64,000 nt of DNA from an uncultured Alistipes sp. (GTDB lineage Bacteria; Bacteroidota; Bacteroidia; Bacteroidales; Rikenellaceae), in NCBI GenBank assembly GCA_947623305.1, contig CANQGQ010000001.1, positions 248,001 through 312,000 on the forward strand. Reading direction: 5' to 3'. Below, one piece after another: positions 16,151 through 26,197 of this stretch. Every line of letters begins with the position of its first letter. Position 1 is the stretch's first letter. The position numbers and the translations under genes are program-made. The notes under the pieces are model-generated. The model did no database searches and had not been told where the DNA came from. It saw only the letters and a list, made by a program, of their open reading frames with translations.

Positions 16151-17743
16151 ATGAAAACAAGAACTCTGATATATGCACTGTCGGCCTCCATGCTGATCTC
16201 GCTGACTTCCTGCAACGACTGGCTCGACACCGGTTCCAGCACACAGATCCGGGGCGACGAATTGCTGAAAACCGAAACCGGTTTCCTGGATGCGCTTACG
16301 GGCATCTACATAAACATGTGCTCGCCATCCATGTATGGCAAGAACATGACCAGCTATGTGGTGGACATGCTGGCACAGCCCTACACCGATTTCCAATCGA
16401 CCTCGAACGAGCGGTCGGCGCTCATGGCCGGACAATACAACAATGCGCTGGCTGTACCCTTTATCGAAGCCATGTGGAACAACACCTACGAGACCATCGC
16501 CAGCATCAACAACGAGCTGAAATTCGTCGAGGCCAACGAGAACGAGGTGCTCAGCCCGTTCGTTCGGGAGATGATCAAAGGCGAGTTGCTGGCCCTGCGG
16601 GCTTTTCTCCATCTGGACATGATGCGTCTGTACGGATACGGCGATCTCCAGAATCTGGAAGACTTGGAAACCCATCCGGCCATTCCCTATGTTACCGTAT
16701 ACGCCAAGGAGATGACGCCGCAGCTGACCTATTCCAAAACGATCGGCCTGATGATCGCTGATCTGGAAAAAGCCATCAAGTGTTTGGAGATCGACCCCAT
16801 TCGGGGAGAAAACGAGGCTCCCGCTGCGGCCAACAAGGACGGATACTGGAACAACCGCGTATACCACATGAATTACTTTGCGGCCAAGGCCACGCTGGCG
16901 CGGGTTTACATGTGGGAAGGAAGTGCCGAAAGCCTGAAAAAAGCCTTCGACATCGCAGAGGAACTGACCGGACTCGAAGGCACCGCCTACAAATGGGTGA
17001 GCCCTTCCGATCTGTACGGAGCCGGCACCCCCGACCGTGTCTTCTCCAAAGAGCACATCTTCACGCTGAATGTCTACAATCTTAAAAATATCGTGAACGA
17101 TGAAATGGTAGACTATGTCTATCAACCCAATGCGCTGACCAACGTAATCAAATGGTCGAGAGTAGCGTACGATATCTTCAATGCCTACTCCTTTGACTAT
17201 AACACCTACGAGTACATTCCCGGATACATCGGCTTCGACGATTACCGCTTCGACCTGCATTTCAAGGAGACGGCCAAACAGAACGCAACGGGCAGCAGCA
17301 CCCAGGAGAAGTATTACATGGGATACAAACTTTACCAGACAGGCAACGGCGCAGCAACGGCCTTCGATTATCGTGATATGCTGCCGATGATCAAGATCAG
17401 CGAAATGTACTATATCATGGCGGAGTATTATCTTTCGCTGGCGGACGAGGACAAAGCGCTGGAAATCATAAATTTCATTCGGTCCAAACGCGGCCTGAGC
17501 CAGCCCCTGACCAAAGATCAGATCGAAAATGAACTCTGGTCGAGTGTTTTCGACGAACTGACCAAAGAGTATATGCGGGAATTCATCGGTGAGGGACAGC
17601 TGTTCTATTTCTTCAAACGTTACAGCCTTGAAAATCCGATTTACATATACGGAGGCGACAACGAAAACGCCGCATTCACCCCCGAACGCTATCTGCTGCC
17701 CTATCCGAAAGACGAACTGGAGATCGGCGGCCGGGTTCAGTAA
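16151..17743 (+). CDS. SusD/RagB-type lipoprotein
   Basis: 530 residues; lipobox SLTSC puts the lipidated Cys at 21. The SusD-like N-terminal helices (GFLDALTGIYINM; MIKGELLALRAFLHLDMMRLYG) and TPR-like helical core are visible, and the C-terminus ends RYLLPYPKDELEIGG, as usual for the family. It caps the SusC barrel on the cell surface and helps capture ligand. It starts 13 bp after the SusC stop, so the two are one operon. Translation does not depend on the SusC frame, but transcription past a prematurely terminated SusC could be polar. Confidence 0.93.
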   Translation: MKTRTLIYALSASMLISLTSCNDWLDTGSSTQIRGDELLKTETGFLDALTGIYINMCSPSMYGKNMTSYVVDMLAQPYTDFQSTSNERSALMAGQYNNALAVPFIEAMWNNTYETIASINNELKFVEANENEVLSPFVREMIKGELLALRAFLHLDMMRLYGYGDLQNLEDLETHPAIPYVTVYAKEMTPQLTYSKTIGLMIADLEKAIKCLEIDPIRGENEAPAAANKDGYWNNRVYHMNYFAAKATLARVYMWEGSAESLKKAFDIAEELTGLEGTAYKWVSPSDLYGAGTPDRVFSKEHIFTLNVYNLKNIVNDEMVDYVYQPNALTNVIKWSRVAYDIFNAYSFDYNTYEYIPGYIGFDDYRFDLHFKETAKQNATGSSTQEKYYMGYKLYQTGNGAATAFDYRDMLPMIKISEMYYIMAEYYLSLADEDKALEIINFIRSKRGLSQPLTKDQIENELWSSVFDELTKEYMREFIGEGQLFYFFKRYSLENPIYIYGGDNENAAFTPERYLLPYPKDELEIGGRVQ

Positions 17744-17766
17744 CTAACGACTATTAATAAAAAAAC

Positions 17767-18759
17767 ATGAATATGAATAGATTGAGAATAATATCGCTGG
17801 TCTTGACAGCGAGTGCCGCACTCCTGGCGGGAGGGTGTTCCCAAGACGAACTGCTGCCCTATGCAACGGAAGATTCCGCCATATATTTCCCGACCAACAA
17901 CCAGATGTATTCTTTTATCGACACGCCCGATGCCGAATACGCCGATGTGGAAATAAGGCTCAATATCATCGGCCCCATTGCGAATTACGACCGGCCCGTA
18001 GCCGTGGAGGTGAACCAAGAGACGACGACTGCCACCGCCGGTCAGTATACCGTATTGGGCGGCATGGTCAAAGCCGGAGCTGCTTCGGGAACGGTAACCG
18101 TGCGGATCAACAACGACAAAGAGTCGCTCGCTCAGGGCGATTTGATGCTGGGCTTGCGGCTGCTCGACAACGACCAGTTCTCGACGGCGATCGATCCGGA
18201 AAGCAAACCGCCTTTGGTCGGAGGTCATGATCTCGTCTCATTCGAAACCGTACTGACCTGGTCTAACGACATTAAGATGCCGGATTACCTGCTGCAAAGA
18301 AATTTCCTGAGGTATGTATCCTACACGGCACTCTGGGTGGACGATGACGGCAACGTATACGGAGAACAGAATAAAGAGGGAACGAGAAAGCGTATAAGCG
18401 CCAAATACGCTTCCAACGGGCTTTACAGTAAGAACCTGGCCAGAATCCTCCGGGAGGTATGGCCGGAGGTGCTCAATGTGTTCGGATACTTAGGAACCGA
18501 TGCGGATTTCCTCGAGAAATATCCCATGATCAACCCCGGCAATGTCATGGACATGTATACGAAACAGTTGTTCCACAAACTGGAAACCTATATTTACGAA
18601 TACAACCAGGCACATCCGGACGACATTCTCCGCCATAGCGACGATGCCGCGGTACTGAATACTTCCGGCAATATCGTTTCGGTCAAATCAGGCGGTAAAA
18701 CCTATGAACTGAAATTAAAAGAAAATCCTCCCATTCTTGTTAATCCTTTTGGTTTATAA
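17767..18759 (+). CDS. DUF4843-type surface lipoprotein
   Basis: 330 residues with lipobox LAGGC. After a short linker comes a beta-rich region with AIYFP, DVEIRLNIIG and a YTVLGGMVKAG..GTVTVRI pattern typical of DUF4843 proteins, which accompany SusC/SusD pairs and are thought to be surface ligand-binding partners. The C-terminal half holds a helical section and ends in a short beta segment (GKTYELKLKENPP). ATG lies 23 bp after SusD behind an AT-rich TTAATAAAAAAAC leader usual for this phylum. Ligand unknown. Confidence 0.8.
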   Translation: MNMNRLRIISLVLTASAALLAGGCSQDELLPYATEDSAIYFPTNNQMYSFIDTPDAEYADVEIRLNIIGPIANYDRPVAVEVNQETTTATAGQYTVLGGMVKAGAASGTVTVRINNDKESLAQGDLMLGLRLLDNDQFSTAIDPESKPPLVGGHDLVSFETVLTWSNDIKMPDYLLQRNFLRYVSYTALWVDDDGNVYGEQNKEGTRKRISAKYASNGLYSKNLARILREVWPEVLNVFGYLGTDADFLEKYPMINPGNVMDMYTKQLFHKLETYIYEYNQAHPDDILRHSDDAAVLNTSGNIVSVKSGGKTYELKLKENPPILVNPFGL

Positions 18760-18761
18760 TC

Positions 18762-20378
18762 ATGAAAAAGACATTTATAACCTATTGCATAGCGTGCATG
18801 ATTCTGGCATTGTCCGCCGTGTCATGCTACGAAGACAAAAGCACTTACGGCACGATTTCGGACACGGTAGTGATCGACGCCACCGGATTCGGCCCGAGGA
18901 TCGAAGTCGCAAACGGGAGCACGCTGCGGCTCTCCCCGAAAGTAACTCCGGCCAACGACCCCGATCTCACCTACGAATGGAAAATCACCATTACACCGGG
19001 CGGAACCGAGACGACTTTTTCCAAACTGAGCGAGGAAAAGGATCTGGAACGGGTAATGACCCAGGCTCCCAGCGAAAGACCTTATAGGCTGGTATTCACG
19101 GTAACCAACAAACGCACCGGCGTACAATACATGCATTGTTATCACGTTTACGTGATCAGCCGGATGGGCGACGGCGTGCTGGTTGCCGACACAAAAGACG
19201 GCCAGACCTCGGATATTTCGCTGGTGCGGAACAAATACGTTTCGGCCGGTTACACCGGGGAGACCCAATACATCCGCGACTCCTACTCCTTTACGAACGG
19301 CCAAAAAATGGAGGGCGTCATGCGGAAGATGATCTACGGCCCCATCGGCCTTTCGGCCCAGACATTCTATGTAACGGCGATGACGGACAAAACGCTCGAA
19401 AACCTCGATGCCAGCACCCACGGGATCGTCCAGAATTTCGATCAGATGTTCACGTTCGCGCCCGAAAAGGACAAAGAATTCCAAACGCTCGGAGCGAACA
19501 ACTTCTCTGTATTTTTCGTGTACGGAGGGGATATCTATGCCTACGGCAGACAGTTAAACTCAACTACGCAAACTTTCTCGGACCCGCTCAATTACGTGAG
19601 CCCCGCCCAAATCGCTAACAAGAAATTCGCGAATGAATACTTCCAGGTAAACGCCGATTCGGGAAACGCCTTTTTCTTCGATGAGACCAAGGGAACGTTC
19701 TATCACATGGAGGCACCCTCTTATTCGATCACACCCCTGACGGCAGGAACCAGTGCCAGTGTGAATTTCGATCCGAACACGCTTGCGGGATATACGCTGC
19801 TCGGCTCATGCCGAGGCGAACAGGTCGCCAGCAATCCGGTGCATATACGGGTTCATTTCATCCTCAAAGATCCTCAGGGCTCGATCGATGTCTACCGGTT
19901 GTCGTACCGGTATGATCCGAATGCCGACGGCGGCAGCTATTTTTACGAATCGGAGGGGAAATTCTCCACCGCGACATGCCCAGATATCGCAAACGCGCTG
20001 TGCTTCGAAGGATCGTACAAACGTTCCGTAATCTATTACGCAACCAAAAGCAAGGTCTATCCCTGCGTGATCGGCGGCAGCGCCGTCGGTGTCAATGAAG
20101 GCGGGGCATTCACCGCGCCTGCGGGAGAAGAGATTACGGCCATGTCGCTCTTCCGGGAAGCGTGGAGCTATTACACTCAGCCGGGCAGCGATATGGCGGT
20201 TATGCCGGAGGATGCCAACCAATTGTTAGTAGCGACCTATAACGACAACACCCAGGAAGGCAAAGTGTACGTGCTCCCCATTACGGGTAACTCCGGAAGT
20301 TTGGGAGCCGCCGATGCGGATCATACATTCACCGGATTCGGACGTATCACGGCGCTTGGAACACAAGGGAAACAGTAA
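18762..20378 (+). CDS. PKD-like family surface lipoprotein
   Basis: 538 residues; lipobox SAVSC. Residues about 35-130 resemble a PKD/Ig-like domain (LRLSPKVT..DPDLTYEWKI, then YRLVFTVTNKRTGVQY). The remaining 400 residues look like a beta-propeller-like body with repeated short strands (DGVLVADTKDGQTSDISLV; SVFFVYGGDIYAYG). The ATG follows the previous stop by 2 bp, so translation is coupled. Known associates in Bacteroidota are SusC/SusD, DUF4843 and DUF5117 metalloproteases, as here. Probably a surface-exposed binding or scaffolding subunit of the uptake complex. Confidence 0.8.
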   Translation: MKKTFITYCIACMILALSAVSCYEDKSTYGTISDTVVIDATGFGPRIEVANGSTLRLSPKVTPANDPDLTYEWKITITPGGTETTFSKLSEEKDLERVMTQAPSERPYRLVFTVTNKRTGVQYMHCYHVYVISRMGDGVLVADTKDGQTSDISLVRNKYVSAGYTGETQYIRDSYSFTNGQKMEGVMRKMIYGPIGLSAQTFYVTAMTDKTLENLDASTHGIVQNFDQMFTFAPEKDKEFQTLGANNFSVFFVYGGDIYAYGRQLNSTTQTFSDPLNYVSPAQIANKKFANEYFQVNADSGNAFFFDETKGTFYHMEAPSYSITPLTAGTSASVNFDPNTLAGYTLLGSCRGEQVASNPVHIRVHFILKDPQGSIDVYRLSYRYDPNADGGSYFYESEGKFSTATCPDIANALCFEGSYKRSVIYYATKSKVYPCVIGGSAVGVNEGGAFTAPAGEEITAMSLFREAWSYYTQPGSDMAVMPEDANQLLVATYNDNTQEGKVYVLPITGNSGSLGAADADHTFTGFGRITALGTQGKQ

Positions 20379-20395
20379 AAGACCTTGAAAACAGA

Positions 20396-20429
20396 AAGGT
20401 AATCGGTGCAATATGTATCCGATTACCTT
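20396..20429 (+). terminator. Strong hairpin between the lipoprotein genes and the metalloprotease genes
   Basis: 11-bp perfect stem AAGGTAATCGG/CCGATTACCTT with a 12-base loop. It is followed by TCGTTTGC, with no T-run, so it may be an attenuator or RNA-stabilising element rather than a full terminator. Confidence 0.5.
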
Positions 20430-20471
20430 CGTTTGCAGAATGACTAACCTAATAATTCAGTTCGTTATTTT

Positions 20472-23069
20472 ATGAAAAAAAGAAAATTCATTTTTGCAGT
20501 GGCATGTTTGTCGATATGCTTGGGAGGATTCCCGAGCACGGCATCCGCATTCTGGCCCTTCAGCAAGAAGAAAAAAGCCAAGACCGAAATCTCCCAAAGC
20601 GACTCCACGGCCAATAAAAAGAAGACGTACGACGATTTTTTCAAGGAAAAGCACGAGACGGCACGCGGTCTGATCACCCTGCACAAAATGAAAGGGAAAC
20701 TCTATTTCGAACTGCCGGTGAATCTGCTGGGGCGTGAAATGCTGATCGGTTCCACCATAACGGAGATCAGCGAAAATGCCAACGCCATCGTGGGATCGAA
20801 GCCCACCCAGCCGCTGCACGTCCTGTTTACGAAAACCGACACCCATGTCCAGCTCCGAGAGGTGAACGCCGACTACATCGCAACCGATGCGGCAATCGAT
20901 CGGGCATTGAAAAAGAACAGCATCGGCTCGATTCTGGAAAACGCCAAAATCGAAGTGTTCAACAACGACAGCACGGCCGTCGTGTTCGACATGACGAGTT
21001 TTTTCGTCGGAGACAACAAGAAAATGAGCCCCTTCGACCAAAACTCGCTTTACGGTTCGTCATTCAAGCGAACCGAAAGTTTCAAGAGCGAAAATTCCTA
21101 CCTGAGCGGAATCAAGGCCTTCGACGACAATGTTTCGGTGCGCAGCTGTCTTTCGTATACCTATTCGCTGACCTCGCACAGCGGCGAGAAAACGCTCCTG
21201 AAAGACGCTCCGTTTACGGTGGAGATGACCCGCTCGATCGTTCTGCTCCCTGAGAAACCCTCCCGTCCCCGCATGGCGGATTATCGGATCGGAGTCTTCT
21301 TCACACCCCGAATGCAGTTGGGCGAGGGTTCGCGGACGACGGCCCCCGTCTATTACGCCAACCGCTGGCGACTTGCGCCCTCCGATACCGCAGCCTTCCG
21401 CCGTGGGGAGAAAGTCCGGCCCGTAAAGCCGATCGTATTTTACGTCGACAACGACTTCCCGGCCAAATGGAAGCCCTATATCAAGGAAGGAATCAACCAG
21501 TGGCAGGAACTGTTCGAGGAGATCGGATTCGAAGACGCCATCGAAGCGCGGGATTTTCCGACGGACGATCCGGAATTCGACCCGGACAACCTGAAATACT
21601 CCTGCGTGCGTTATGCCCCGATCGGCATCCAGAATGCCATGGGCCCTTCGTGGGTCGATCCCCGCAGCGGCGAGATCCTCAATGCCTCGGTATATGTCTA
21701 TCACGACATCGTGCGGCTGATCAACAAATGGCGCTTCATACAGACCGCCACGGTCGATGAAGAGGTCCGTCAGGCGGAACTTCCGGATGAAATCCTGGGC
21801 GACGCCCTCCGCTACGTCATCTCGCACGAGATCGGCCACTGCCTCGGCTTCATGCACAACATGAGCGCATCGTCGGTCATTCCGGTCGATTCGCTCCGTT
21901 CGCCGACCTTCACGCAGCAGCACGGAACCACCACCTCCATCATGGACTACGCCCGCTTCAACTATGTAGCGCAACCCGGGGACAAAGAGCGGGGCGTCAA
22001 ACTCTCGCCGCCCCGATTCGGGATTCACGACCGGTATCTGGTCCACTGGAACTACATGCCCGTTTTCGAAGCGGCAACCGCCGAGGAAGAGGCCCCGATC
22101 ACGGCCAAATGGATCACCGATGCCGTAAAGGAGCATCCATGGGCGCGCTATGGAAAACAGCAATTCACGATAAGATTCTTCGACCCCCGCTCGCAGACGG
22201 AAGACCTGGGCGACGATGTGGTGAAAGCTACCCGTTACGGCGTGAAAAACCTCAAAATGCTGATGCAGAATTACGACAACTGGATCACCTCCGGAGACGA
22301 TGATTTCGAATTCCGGACGGAGATCCTGGGAGACATCATCGGACAGATGGCCATGTACATCCAGCACGTCTACCTGAACGTGGGAGGACTTTACAAGAAC
22401 GAGGTGAAAGCCGACGACACGCTGCCGGCATTCGCGAACATTCCTACCGAAAAACAGGTGGCAGCTCTGAAATACCTCTTCGAACTCTACGGCGATCTCG
22501 ACTGGCTGGACAACCGCGAACTGATGAACAAACTGGCAATCATAGGCTCCCCCAAAGCCGCCGTAGCCGACATGCTCGGAAGGCTGATCGTCTCCGCACC
22601 GTTCAGCGTATCCCTGTCGGCCGACGTAGCCGGAAATTCCTTCTCGTTCCGGGAGTGCGCCGACATCGTATACGACTTCATCTGGAAACCGACCGTCAAC
22701 GGCCGAAAACTCACACGCGAGCAGATGGACCTTCAACGACAATACGTCGAAGCGATGATGGACGTCGGCAATTTCCCCCTGCCCAAGAGCTCGGGAAAGG
22801 ATTTTGCCATTCAGCAGCATAACATGAACGCCTGCACCTGCAATCTCCACGGCGAGAACCTTTGCGGCGAAATAAGCTACGATCCCGTATCGGGATTCCA
22901 ATGGACGCCCCGGGCGATTTTCAACCGTGGGCAGGCGACCGTAGCGGATATTTATGCCTATGTTTCAAGGGTTCGGACGCTGCTCGAAAGCCGGGTGGCC
23001 CATGCTCCGAAAGAGACGAAAGCACATTACGAGCTGTTGCTGCACACGATTGAATTCGGTCTAAAATAG
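20472..23069 (+). CDS. Zinc-dependent metalloprotease, DUF5117/DUF5118 type
   Basis: 865 residues with a signal peptide (about 1-26, ending ASA) and then a lysine-rich start. The zinc site is HEIGHCLGFMH at about 452-462, i.e. HExxHxxGxxH as in metzincins. It is followed by a SIMDYARFNY segment (about 488-498) that fits the Met-turn region. The N-terminal 350 residues correspond to the DUF5118/DUF5117 region. A Cys-rich tail (ACTCNLHGENLCG) may form disulfides. Predicted to be exported and to cleave peptides or proteins outside the inner membrane. It precedes a non-catalytic paralogue by 12 bp. Confidence 0.88.
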   Translation: MKKRKFIFAVACLSICLGGFPSTASAFWPFSKKKKAKTEISQSDSTANKKKTYDDFFKEKHETARGLITLHKMKGKLYFELPVNLLGREMLIGSTITEISENANAIVGSKPTQPLHVLFTKTDTHVQLREVNADYIATDAAIDRALKKNSIGSILENAKIEVFNNDSTAVVFDMTSFFVGDNKKMSPFDQNSLYGSSFKRTESFKSENSYLSGIKAFDDNVSVRSCLSYTYSLTSHSGEKTLLKDAPFTVEMTRSIVLLPEKPSRPRMADYRIGVFFTPRMQLGEGSRTTAPVYYANRWRLAPSDTAAFRRGEKVRPVKPIVFYVDNDFPAKWKPYIKEGINQWQELFEEIGFEDAIEARDFPTDDPEFDPDNLKYSCVRYAPIGIQNAMGPSWVDPRSGEILNASVYVYHDIVRLINKWRFIQTATVDEEVRQAELPDEILGDALRYVISHEIGHCLGFMHNMSASSVIPVDSLRSPTFTQQHGTTTSIMDYARFNYVAQPGDKERGVKLSPPRFGIHDRYLVHWNYMPVFEAATAEEEAPITAKWITDAVKEHPWARYGKQQFTIRFFDPRSQTEDLGDDVVKATRYGVKNLKMLMQNYDNWITSGDDDFEFRTEILGDIIGQMAMYIQHVYLNVGGLYKNEVKADDTLPAFANIPTEKQVAALKYLFELYGDLDWLDNRELMNKLAIIGSPKAAVADMLGRLIVSAPFSVSLSADVAGNSFSFRECADIVYDFIWKPTVNGRKLTREQMDLQRQYVEAMMDVGNFPLPKSSGKDFAIQQHNMNACTCNLHGENLCGEISYDPVSGFQWTPRAIFNRGQATVADIYAYVSRVRTLLESRVAHAPKETKAHYELLLHTIEFGLK

Positions 23070-23081
23070 AAAGCCCCGACT

Positions 23082-25730
23082 ATGAAATACTACAAGATAT
23101 TGCTTTTAGGACTGGTTATCGGGAGCCTGACGATTCCCGCACAGGAGAGTCTCGCCGCCGGAAAGAAAAAGAAAAAAGAGACGGCAGACAGCGTGAAAAC
23201 CACGCCCGAAGCCACCTCGTACGACAAACTCTTCAAAGACAAGAAAGGGGTCATCCACAAAAAAGGCCTCATGGCCATCCACAAAGTCGAACAGAAAATC
23301 TACCTCGAAATACCTTTCGACCTTTTCGGCCGCGACTTTCTGGTGGATACGTATGTCGACCGGACGAGCGATGTGGGCGCCCTTGCTCCGGGGCAGAAAA
23401 CGGCTCCTTCCAAACGGCTTCGGATCGACCGAACCGACTCGCTGGTGCTGTTCCGTACGCCGAAATACAACGTTCACGCCGAAAAGGGCGGCAAGGGGAT
23501 CGAAAAGGCATTGCAGGCCTCGCGGATCAGTGCCATTGCGAACGCCTTTCCGATCGCCGCGATCAACAACGACAGTACGGCCGTCGTGTTCGAAGCCACT
23601 TCCTACTTTCAGGGAGGGAACAAAGATATCCTCAATCTGCAAGGCGTACCTTTCGGGGGAAGCGGGTTGTTTATCTATGAGAATGAATACATCAGCAATC
23701 GCGCCCTCATTCATGGCGTCGATGCCTTCAACCGCAGTGTGTCTGTATCATCGGAGGTCGGAATCCGGCTGACGCTGGCTTTCCCGATGGGAGTCCTGGA
23801 TGAGAAACCGGAGGTGTCGGCGGGCATCGTAACGACGCTGACCCTGCTGCCCGACGAAAAAATGGCGACGCGGAAAGCCGATCCGCGAATCGGGACCTCT
23901 TATGTTCGTTACACCTCTTTCAGCGACAAAGGCAGCAAGGATGGATATTTTGCCGGACGTTGGAATCTGGTTCCCAAAGATCGGAATGCGGTAAGACAAG
24001 GAGAATTGTCAGAACCGGTAAAACCCATCACGATCTACCTCGACACCCTTTTCACGGAAAGCTGGTCCAAGGCCATCCAGCAGGGAGTCGAAAAATGGAA
24101 CCCCGCGTTCGAAAAGGCCGGGTTCAAGCAGGCGATTCGCGTGGAACCTTTCCCTGCCGATACGAATTTCCGTTCGAATGATCCGCTCACCAGTTGCATC
24201 GTCTTCTCTGCATCGACCGGTAGCTCCATCGCATTGCGTCGTCTGGCCGATCCCCGAACGGGAGAGATCATGAGTATCCAAATGACCGTTCCGCGCGATT
24301 TCGCGAACAGCGTCCGGCAGGATGCGATCTATTCGATCTCGAACACCGACCGCAGGTATGCCGGCTATTATTTGTCGGACGAGGCGGTCTGCGAAGTGCT
24401 GACCGCAAAGGTCATGCAGAAGATGGCAACCGCCCTGGGCCTGGCCCCCAACCTGGCCGGAAGCACCGCCTATACGACCGAGCAGATGCGAGATCCCGCC
24501 TTCACCCGAAAGTACGGATTCACGGCATCCGTTACCGATAATGTGCTCTTCAACTATGCGGCACGTCCCGGCGACCGGGAACGCGGCGTGGCGACGATCG
24601 TAGAGAAGCCTGGCGTCTATGACGAATTCGCTGTCAAATGGCTCTATACGCCATTGGCTGAAAACGAAAAGAAAGTATTGGACGAATGGCTCTCCGAAAA
24701 GAGCGGCGACCCCCGTTTCTTCTACGGCAAGCCGAACGGCATCACCTATGCCGTCGACCCCCGGGCTTTGGAGGGTGATCTGGGCAGCGACATCGTCGCT
24801 TCGATCGCTCAGGAAACCGAAAATCTCAAATTCGTCATCGCCAATGCGCCCGAATGGCTCAAAGACGACGCGATTCCCGAATCTTACAAAGAGCTATTCC
24901 CCGACTTCCTGTTTTTAAGGGTATTCAGCCATGTCCGGAATCTGTCGTATTACATCGGAGGAGTCTACCAGGACGAGCCCCACGAAGGCCGCACACAACC
25001 GACTAACCGTCCGGTGCCGAAGCAGGTACAGAAACAGATGCTGCGATCGATCTTCGATTTATGCGACGATCTCTCCTGGATGGATGCGAACCGGGATTTC
25101 ATGTATCTGGGCGGCCCGAACAGCACGCTCTCCTCGATGGCCTACATGAATATGCCGGTGCAGCACGTCATGCTTCGGATCGGTCGAATGGCTCTCAGCA
25201 TTGAGAAATCGGATGCCCCTTACACACAGGAAGAGGCATTGGACGATGTGGCATCGTTCATATTCCGGGATTCCAGGCAGGGGAAAGCGCTGAAGCCCCA
25301 CCATAGGACTTGGGCCGGGCAGTATATCTCCTTCCTCGTCAACGGATCGCCCGTAATGAAAGCGAATCTGAAAAAGGCGAAAAGCGATGACAGATCATTG
25401 GCCGGCGAGGCACCCGATCCGCTTTCCGAATGGGAAGAGAGCACCCGCCGAATCGCCTCGATCCGTTATGCGGCCGGTACCTCTCCCGAAATGCTTCCGG
25501 ACGAGCTGACCGAAACAGGCATCGCGACACAGGCCATGCAGCCGACAACGACGATCCATTACTATTTCCCGAAAAATGCGGAACCGATATATTGGGAGAA
25601 GATGAAAGAGGCTCGCAGGGACCTCCAACGGGCAATCGGCAACTGTAAAAATACGACAGACCGCAACGCCCTGAGATATTATCTATCCCTGATCGACATG
25701 GCCCTGACCGGCAAACCGGCAAATAGATGA
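23082..25730 (+). CDS. Metalloprotease paralogue with the zinc site lost (pseudoprotease)
   Basis: 882 residues with a signal peptide (first about 25 residues) and the same DUF5118/5117 layout as the gene before it. Aligning the shared anchors (YLSD..VL before, N-L-A-G-S and FNYAARPGDRERGV after), the zinc motif becomes QKMATALGLAP at about 446-456. All three His ligands and the catalytic Glu are replaced, while the flanking LG and the downstream FNYA.PGD.ERGV are kept. Lack of frame breaks and normal codon use argue that it is maintained. Likely a scaffold, inhibitor or substrate-binding partner of the active enzyme, or a surface binding protein. It ends the long part of this locus. Confidence 0.85.
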   Translation: MKYYKILLLGLVIGSLTIPAQESLAAGKKKKKETADSVKTTPEATSYDKLFKDKKGVIHKKGLMAIHKVEQKIYLEIPFDLFGRDFLVDTYVDRTSDVGALAPGQKTAPSKRLRIDRTDSLVLFRTPKYNVHAEKGGKGIEKALQASRISAIANAFPIAAINNDSTAVVFEATSYFQGGNKDILNLQGVPFGGSGLFIYENEYISNRALIHGVDAFNRSVSVSSEVGIRLTLAFPMGVLDEKPEVSAGIVTTLTLLPDEKMATRKADPRIGTSYVRYTSFSDKGSKDGYFAGRWNLVPKDRNAVRQGELSEPVKPITIYLDTLFTESWSKAIQQGVEKWNPAFEKAGFKQAIRVEPFPADTNFRSNDPLTSCIVFSASTGSSIALRRLADPRTGEIMSIQMTVPRDFANSVRQDAIYSISNTDRRYAGYYLSDEAVCEVLTAKVMQKMATALGLAPNLAGSTAYTTEQMRDPAFTRKYGFTASVTDNVLFNYAARPGDRERGVATIVEKPGVYDEFAVKWLYTPLAENEKKVLDEWLSEKSGDPRFFYGKPNGITYAVDPRALEGDLGSDIVASIAQETENLKFVIANAPEWLKDDAIPESYKELFPDFLFLRVFSHVRNLSYYIGGVYQDEPHEGRTQPTNRPVPKQVQKQMLRSIFDLCDDLSWMDANRDFMYLGGPNSTLSSMAYMNMPVQHVMLRIGRMALSIEKSDAPYTQEEALDDVASFIFRDSRQGKALKPHHRTWAGQYISFLVNGSPVMKANLKKAKSDDRSLAGEAPDPLSEWEESTRRIASIRYAAGTSPEMLPDELTETGIATQAMQPTTTIHYYFPKNAEPIYWEKMKEARRDLQRAIGNCKNTTDRNALRYYLSLIDMALTGKPANR

Positions 25731-25738
25731 CGTAGAAG

Positions 25739-25828
25739 ATGAAACGTCCCCTATTGACTGTCATCATACTGCTTTTTTCCGGAACCGTTTTTGCGCAAAC
25801 AAAAAAACAGCTTTGTCCGGACACATAG
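25739..25828 (+). pseudogene. Stub gene: signal peptide only
   Basis: ATG 25739 starts 8 bp after the previous stop and encodes 29 residues: a perfect signal peptide (MKRPLLTVIILLFSGTVFAQ) followed by TKKQLCPDT and TAG. No exported domain follows in any frame, so this is the start of a further secreted component of the locus whose body was lost by deletion, or a short secreted peptide. The first explanation is preferred. Confidence 0.55.
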
Positions 25829-26168
25829 AAGATTCTTTAACGAACTGCTGCATCGAAGCGGCCATGATAAAGGTAATATCCGGAACGGATACGTAAGGAA
25901 CGGAGAAGGCCGTCCGAAGCAGGACGATCGCGCCGACCAACCAAATTCTGAAAATTCGCATACGTCTGTTTTTACTGAAAATTTTCACGCTGCAAACGTA
26001 TCGTCAACCTGTTACAATCCCGTTATCGAAGCATGACGATTCCGTGAAACCGGACATTTCGCCGCTTCTTCCAAGCCGCAGGCAGCCAATCCCTTGCCTT
26101 TCTGCACCGGCCATGTTACATTTGCGTTAAATCCGCACGGGCGGGTGCTCCGGCTGCCGATAATTGAT
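25829..26168. other. Non-coding stretch between the protease locus and the two-component genes
   Basis: No supported gene. Overlapping frames on both strands (plus 25791-26036, minus 25764-25988) have poor composition or no start signals. It may contain the decayed body of the stub gene. Confidence 0.4.
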
Positions 26169-26176
26169 TACTTTTG
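26169..26176 (+). promoter_or_regulatory. -7 box of the two-component operon
   Basis: TACTTTTG fits TAnnTTTG exactly, 21 bases before ATG 26198. Confidence 0.5.
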
Positions 26177-26197
26177 AATGTCCAAACGCATACGGAG

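Noticed and set aside
21060..22901. 613-codon antisense frame under the metalloprotease
   Set aside because: Shadow; the sense strand has HExxHxxGxxH and a signal peptide.
25764..26036. Small frames on both strands after the signal-peptide stub (possible membrane protein on minus, possible continuation on plus)
   Set aside because: No ribosome-binding site, no conserved-looking core; a one-base change in the A7 run would join the plus frame to the signal peptide, but the continuation lacks a folded-protein composition.
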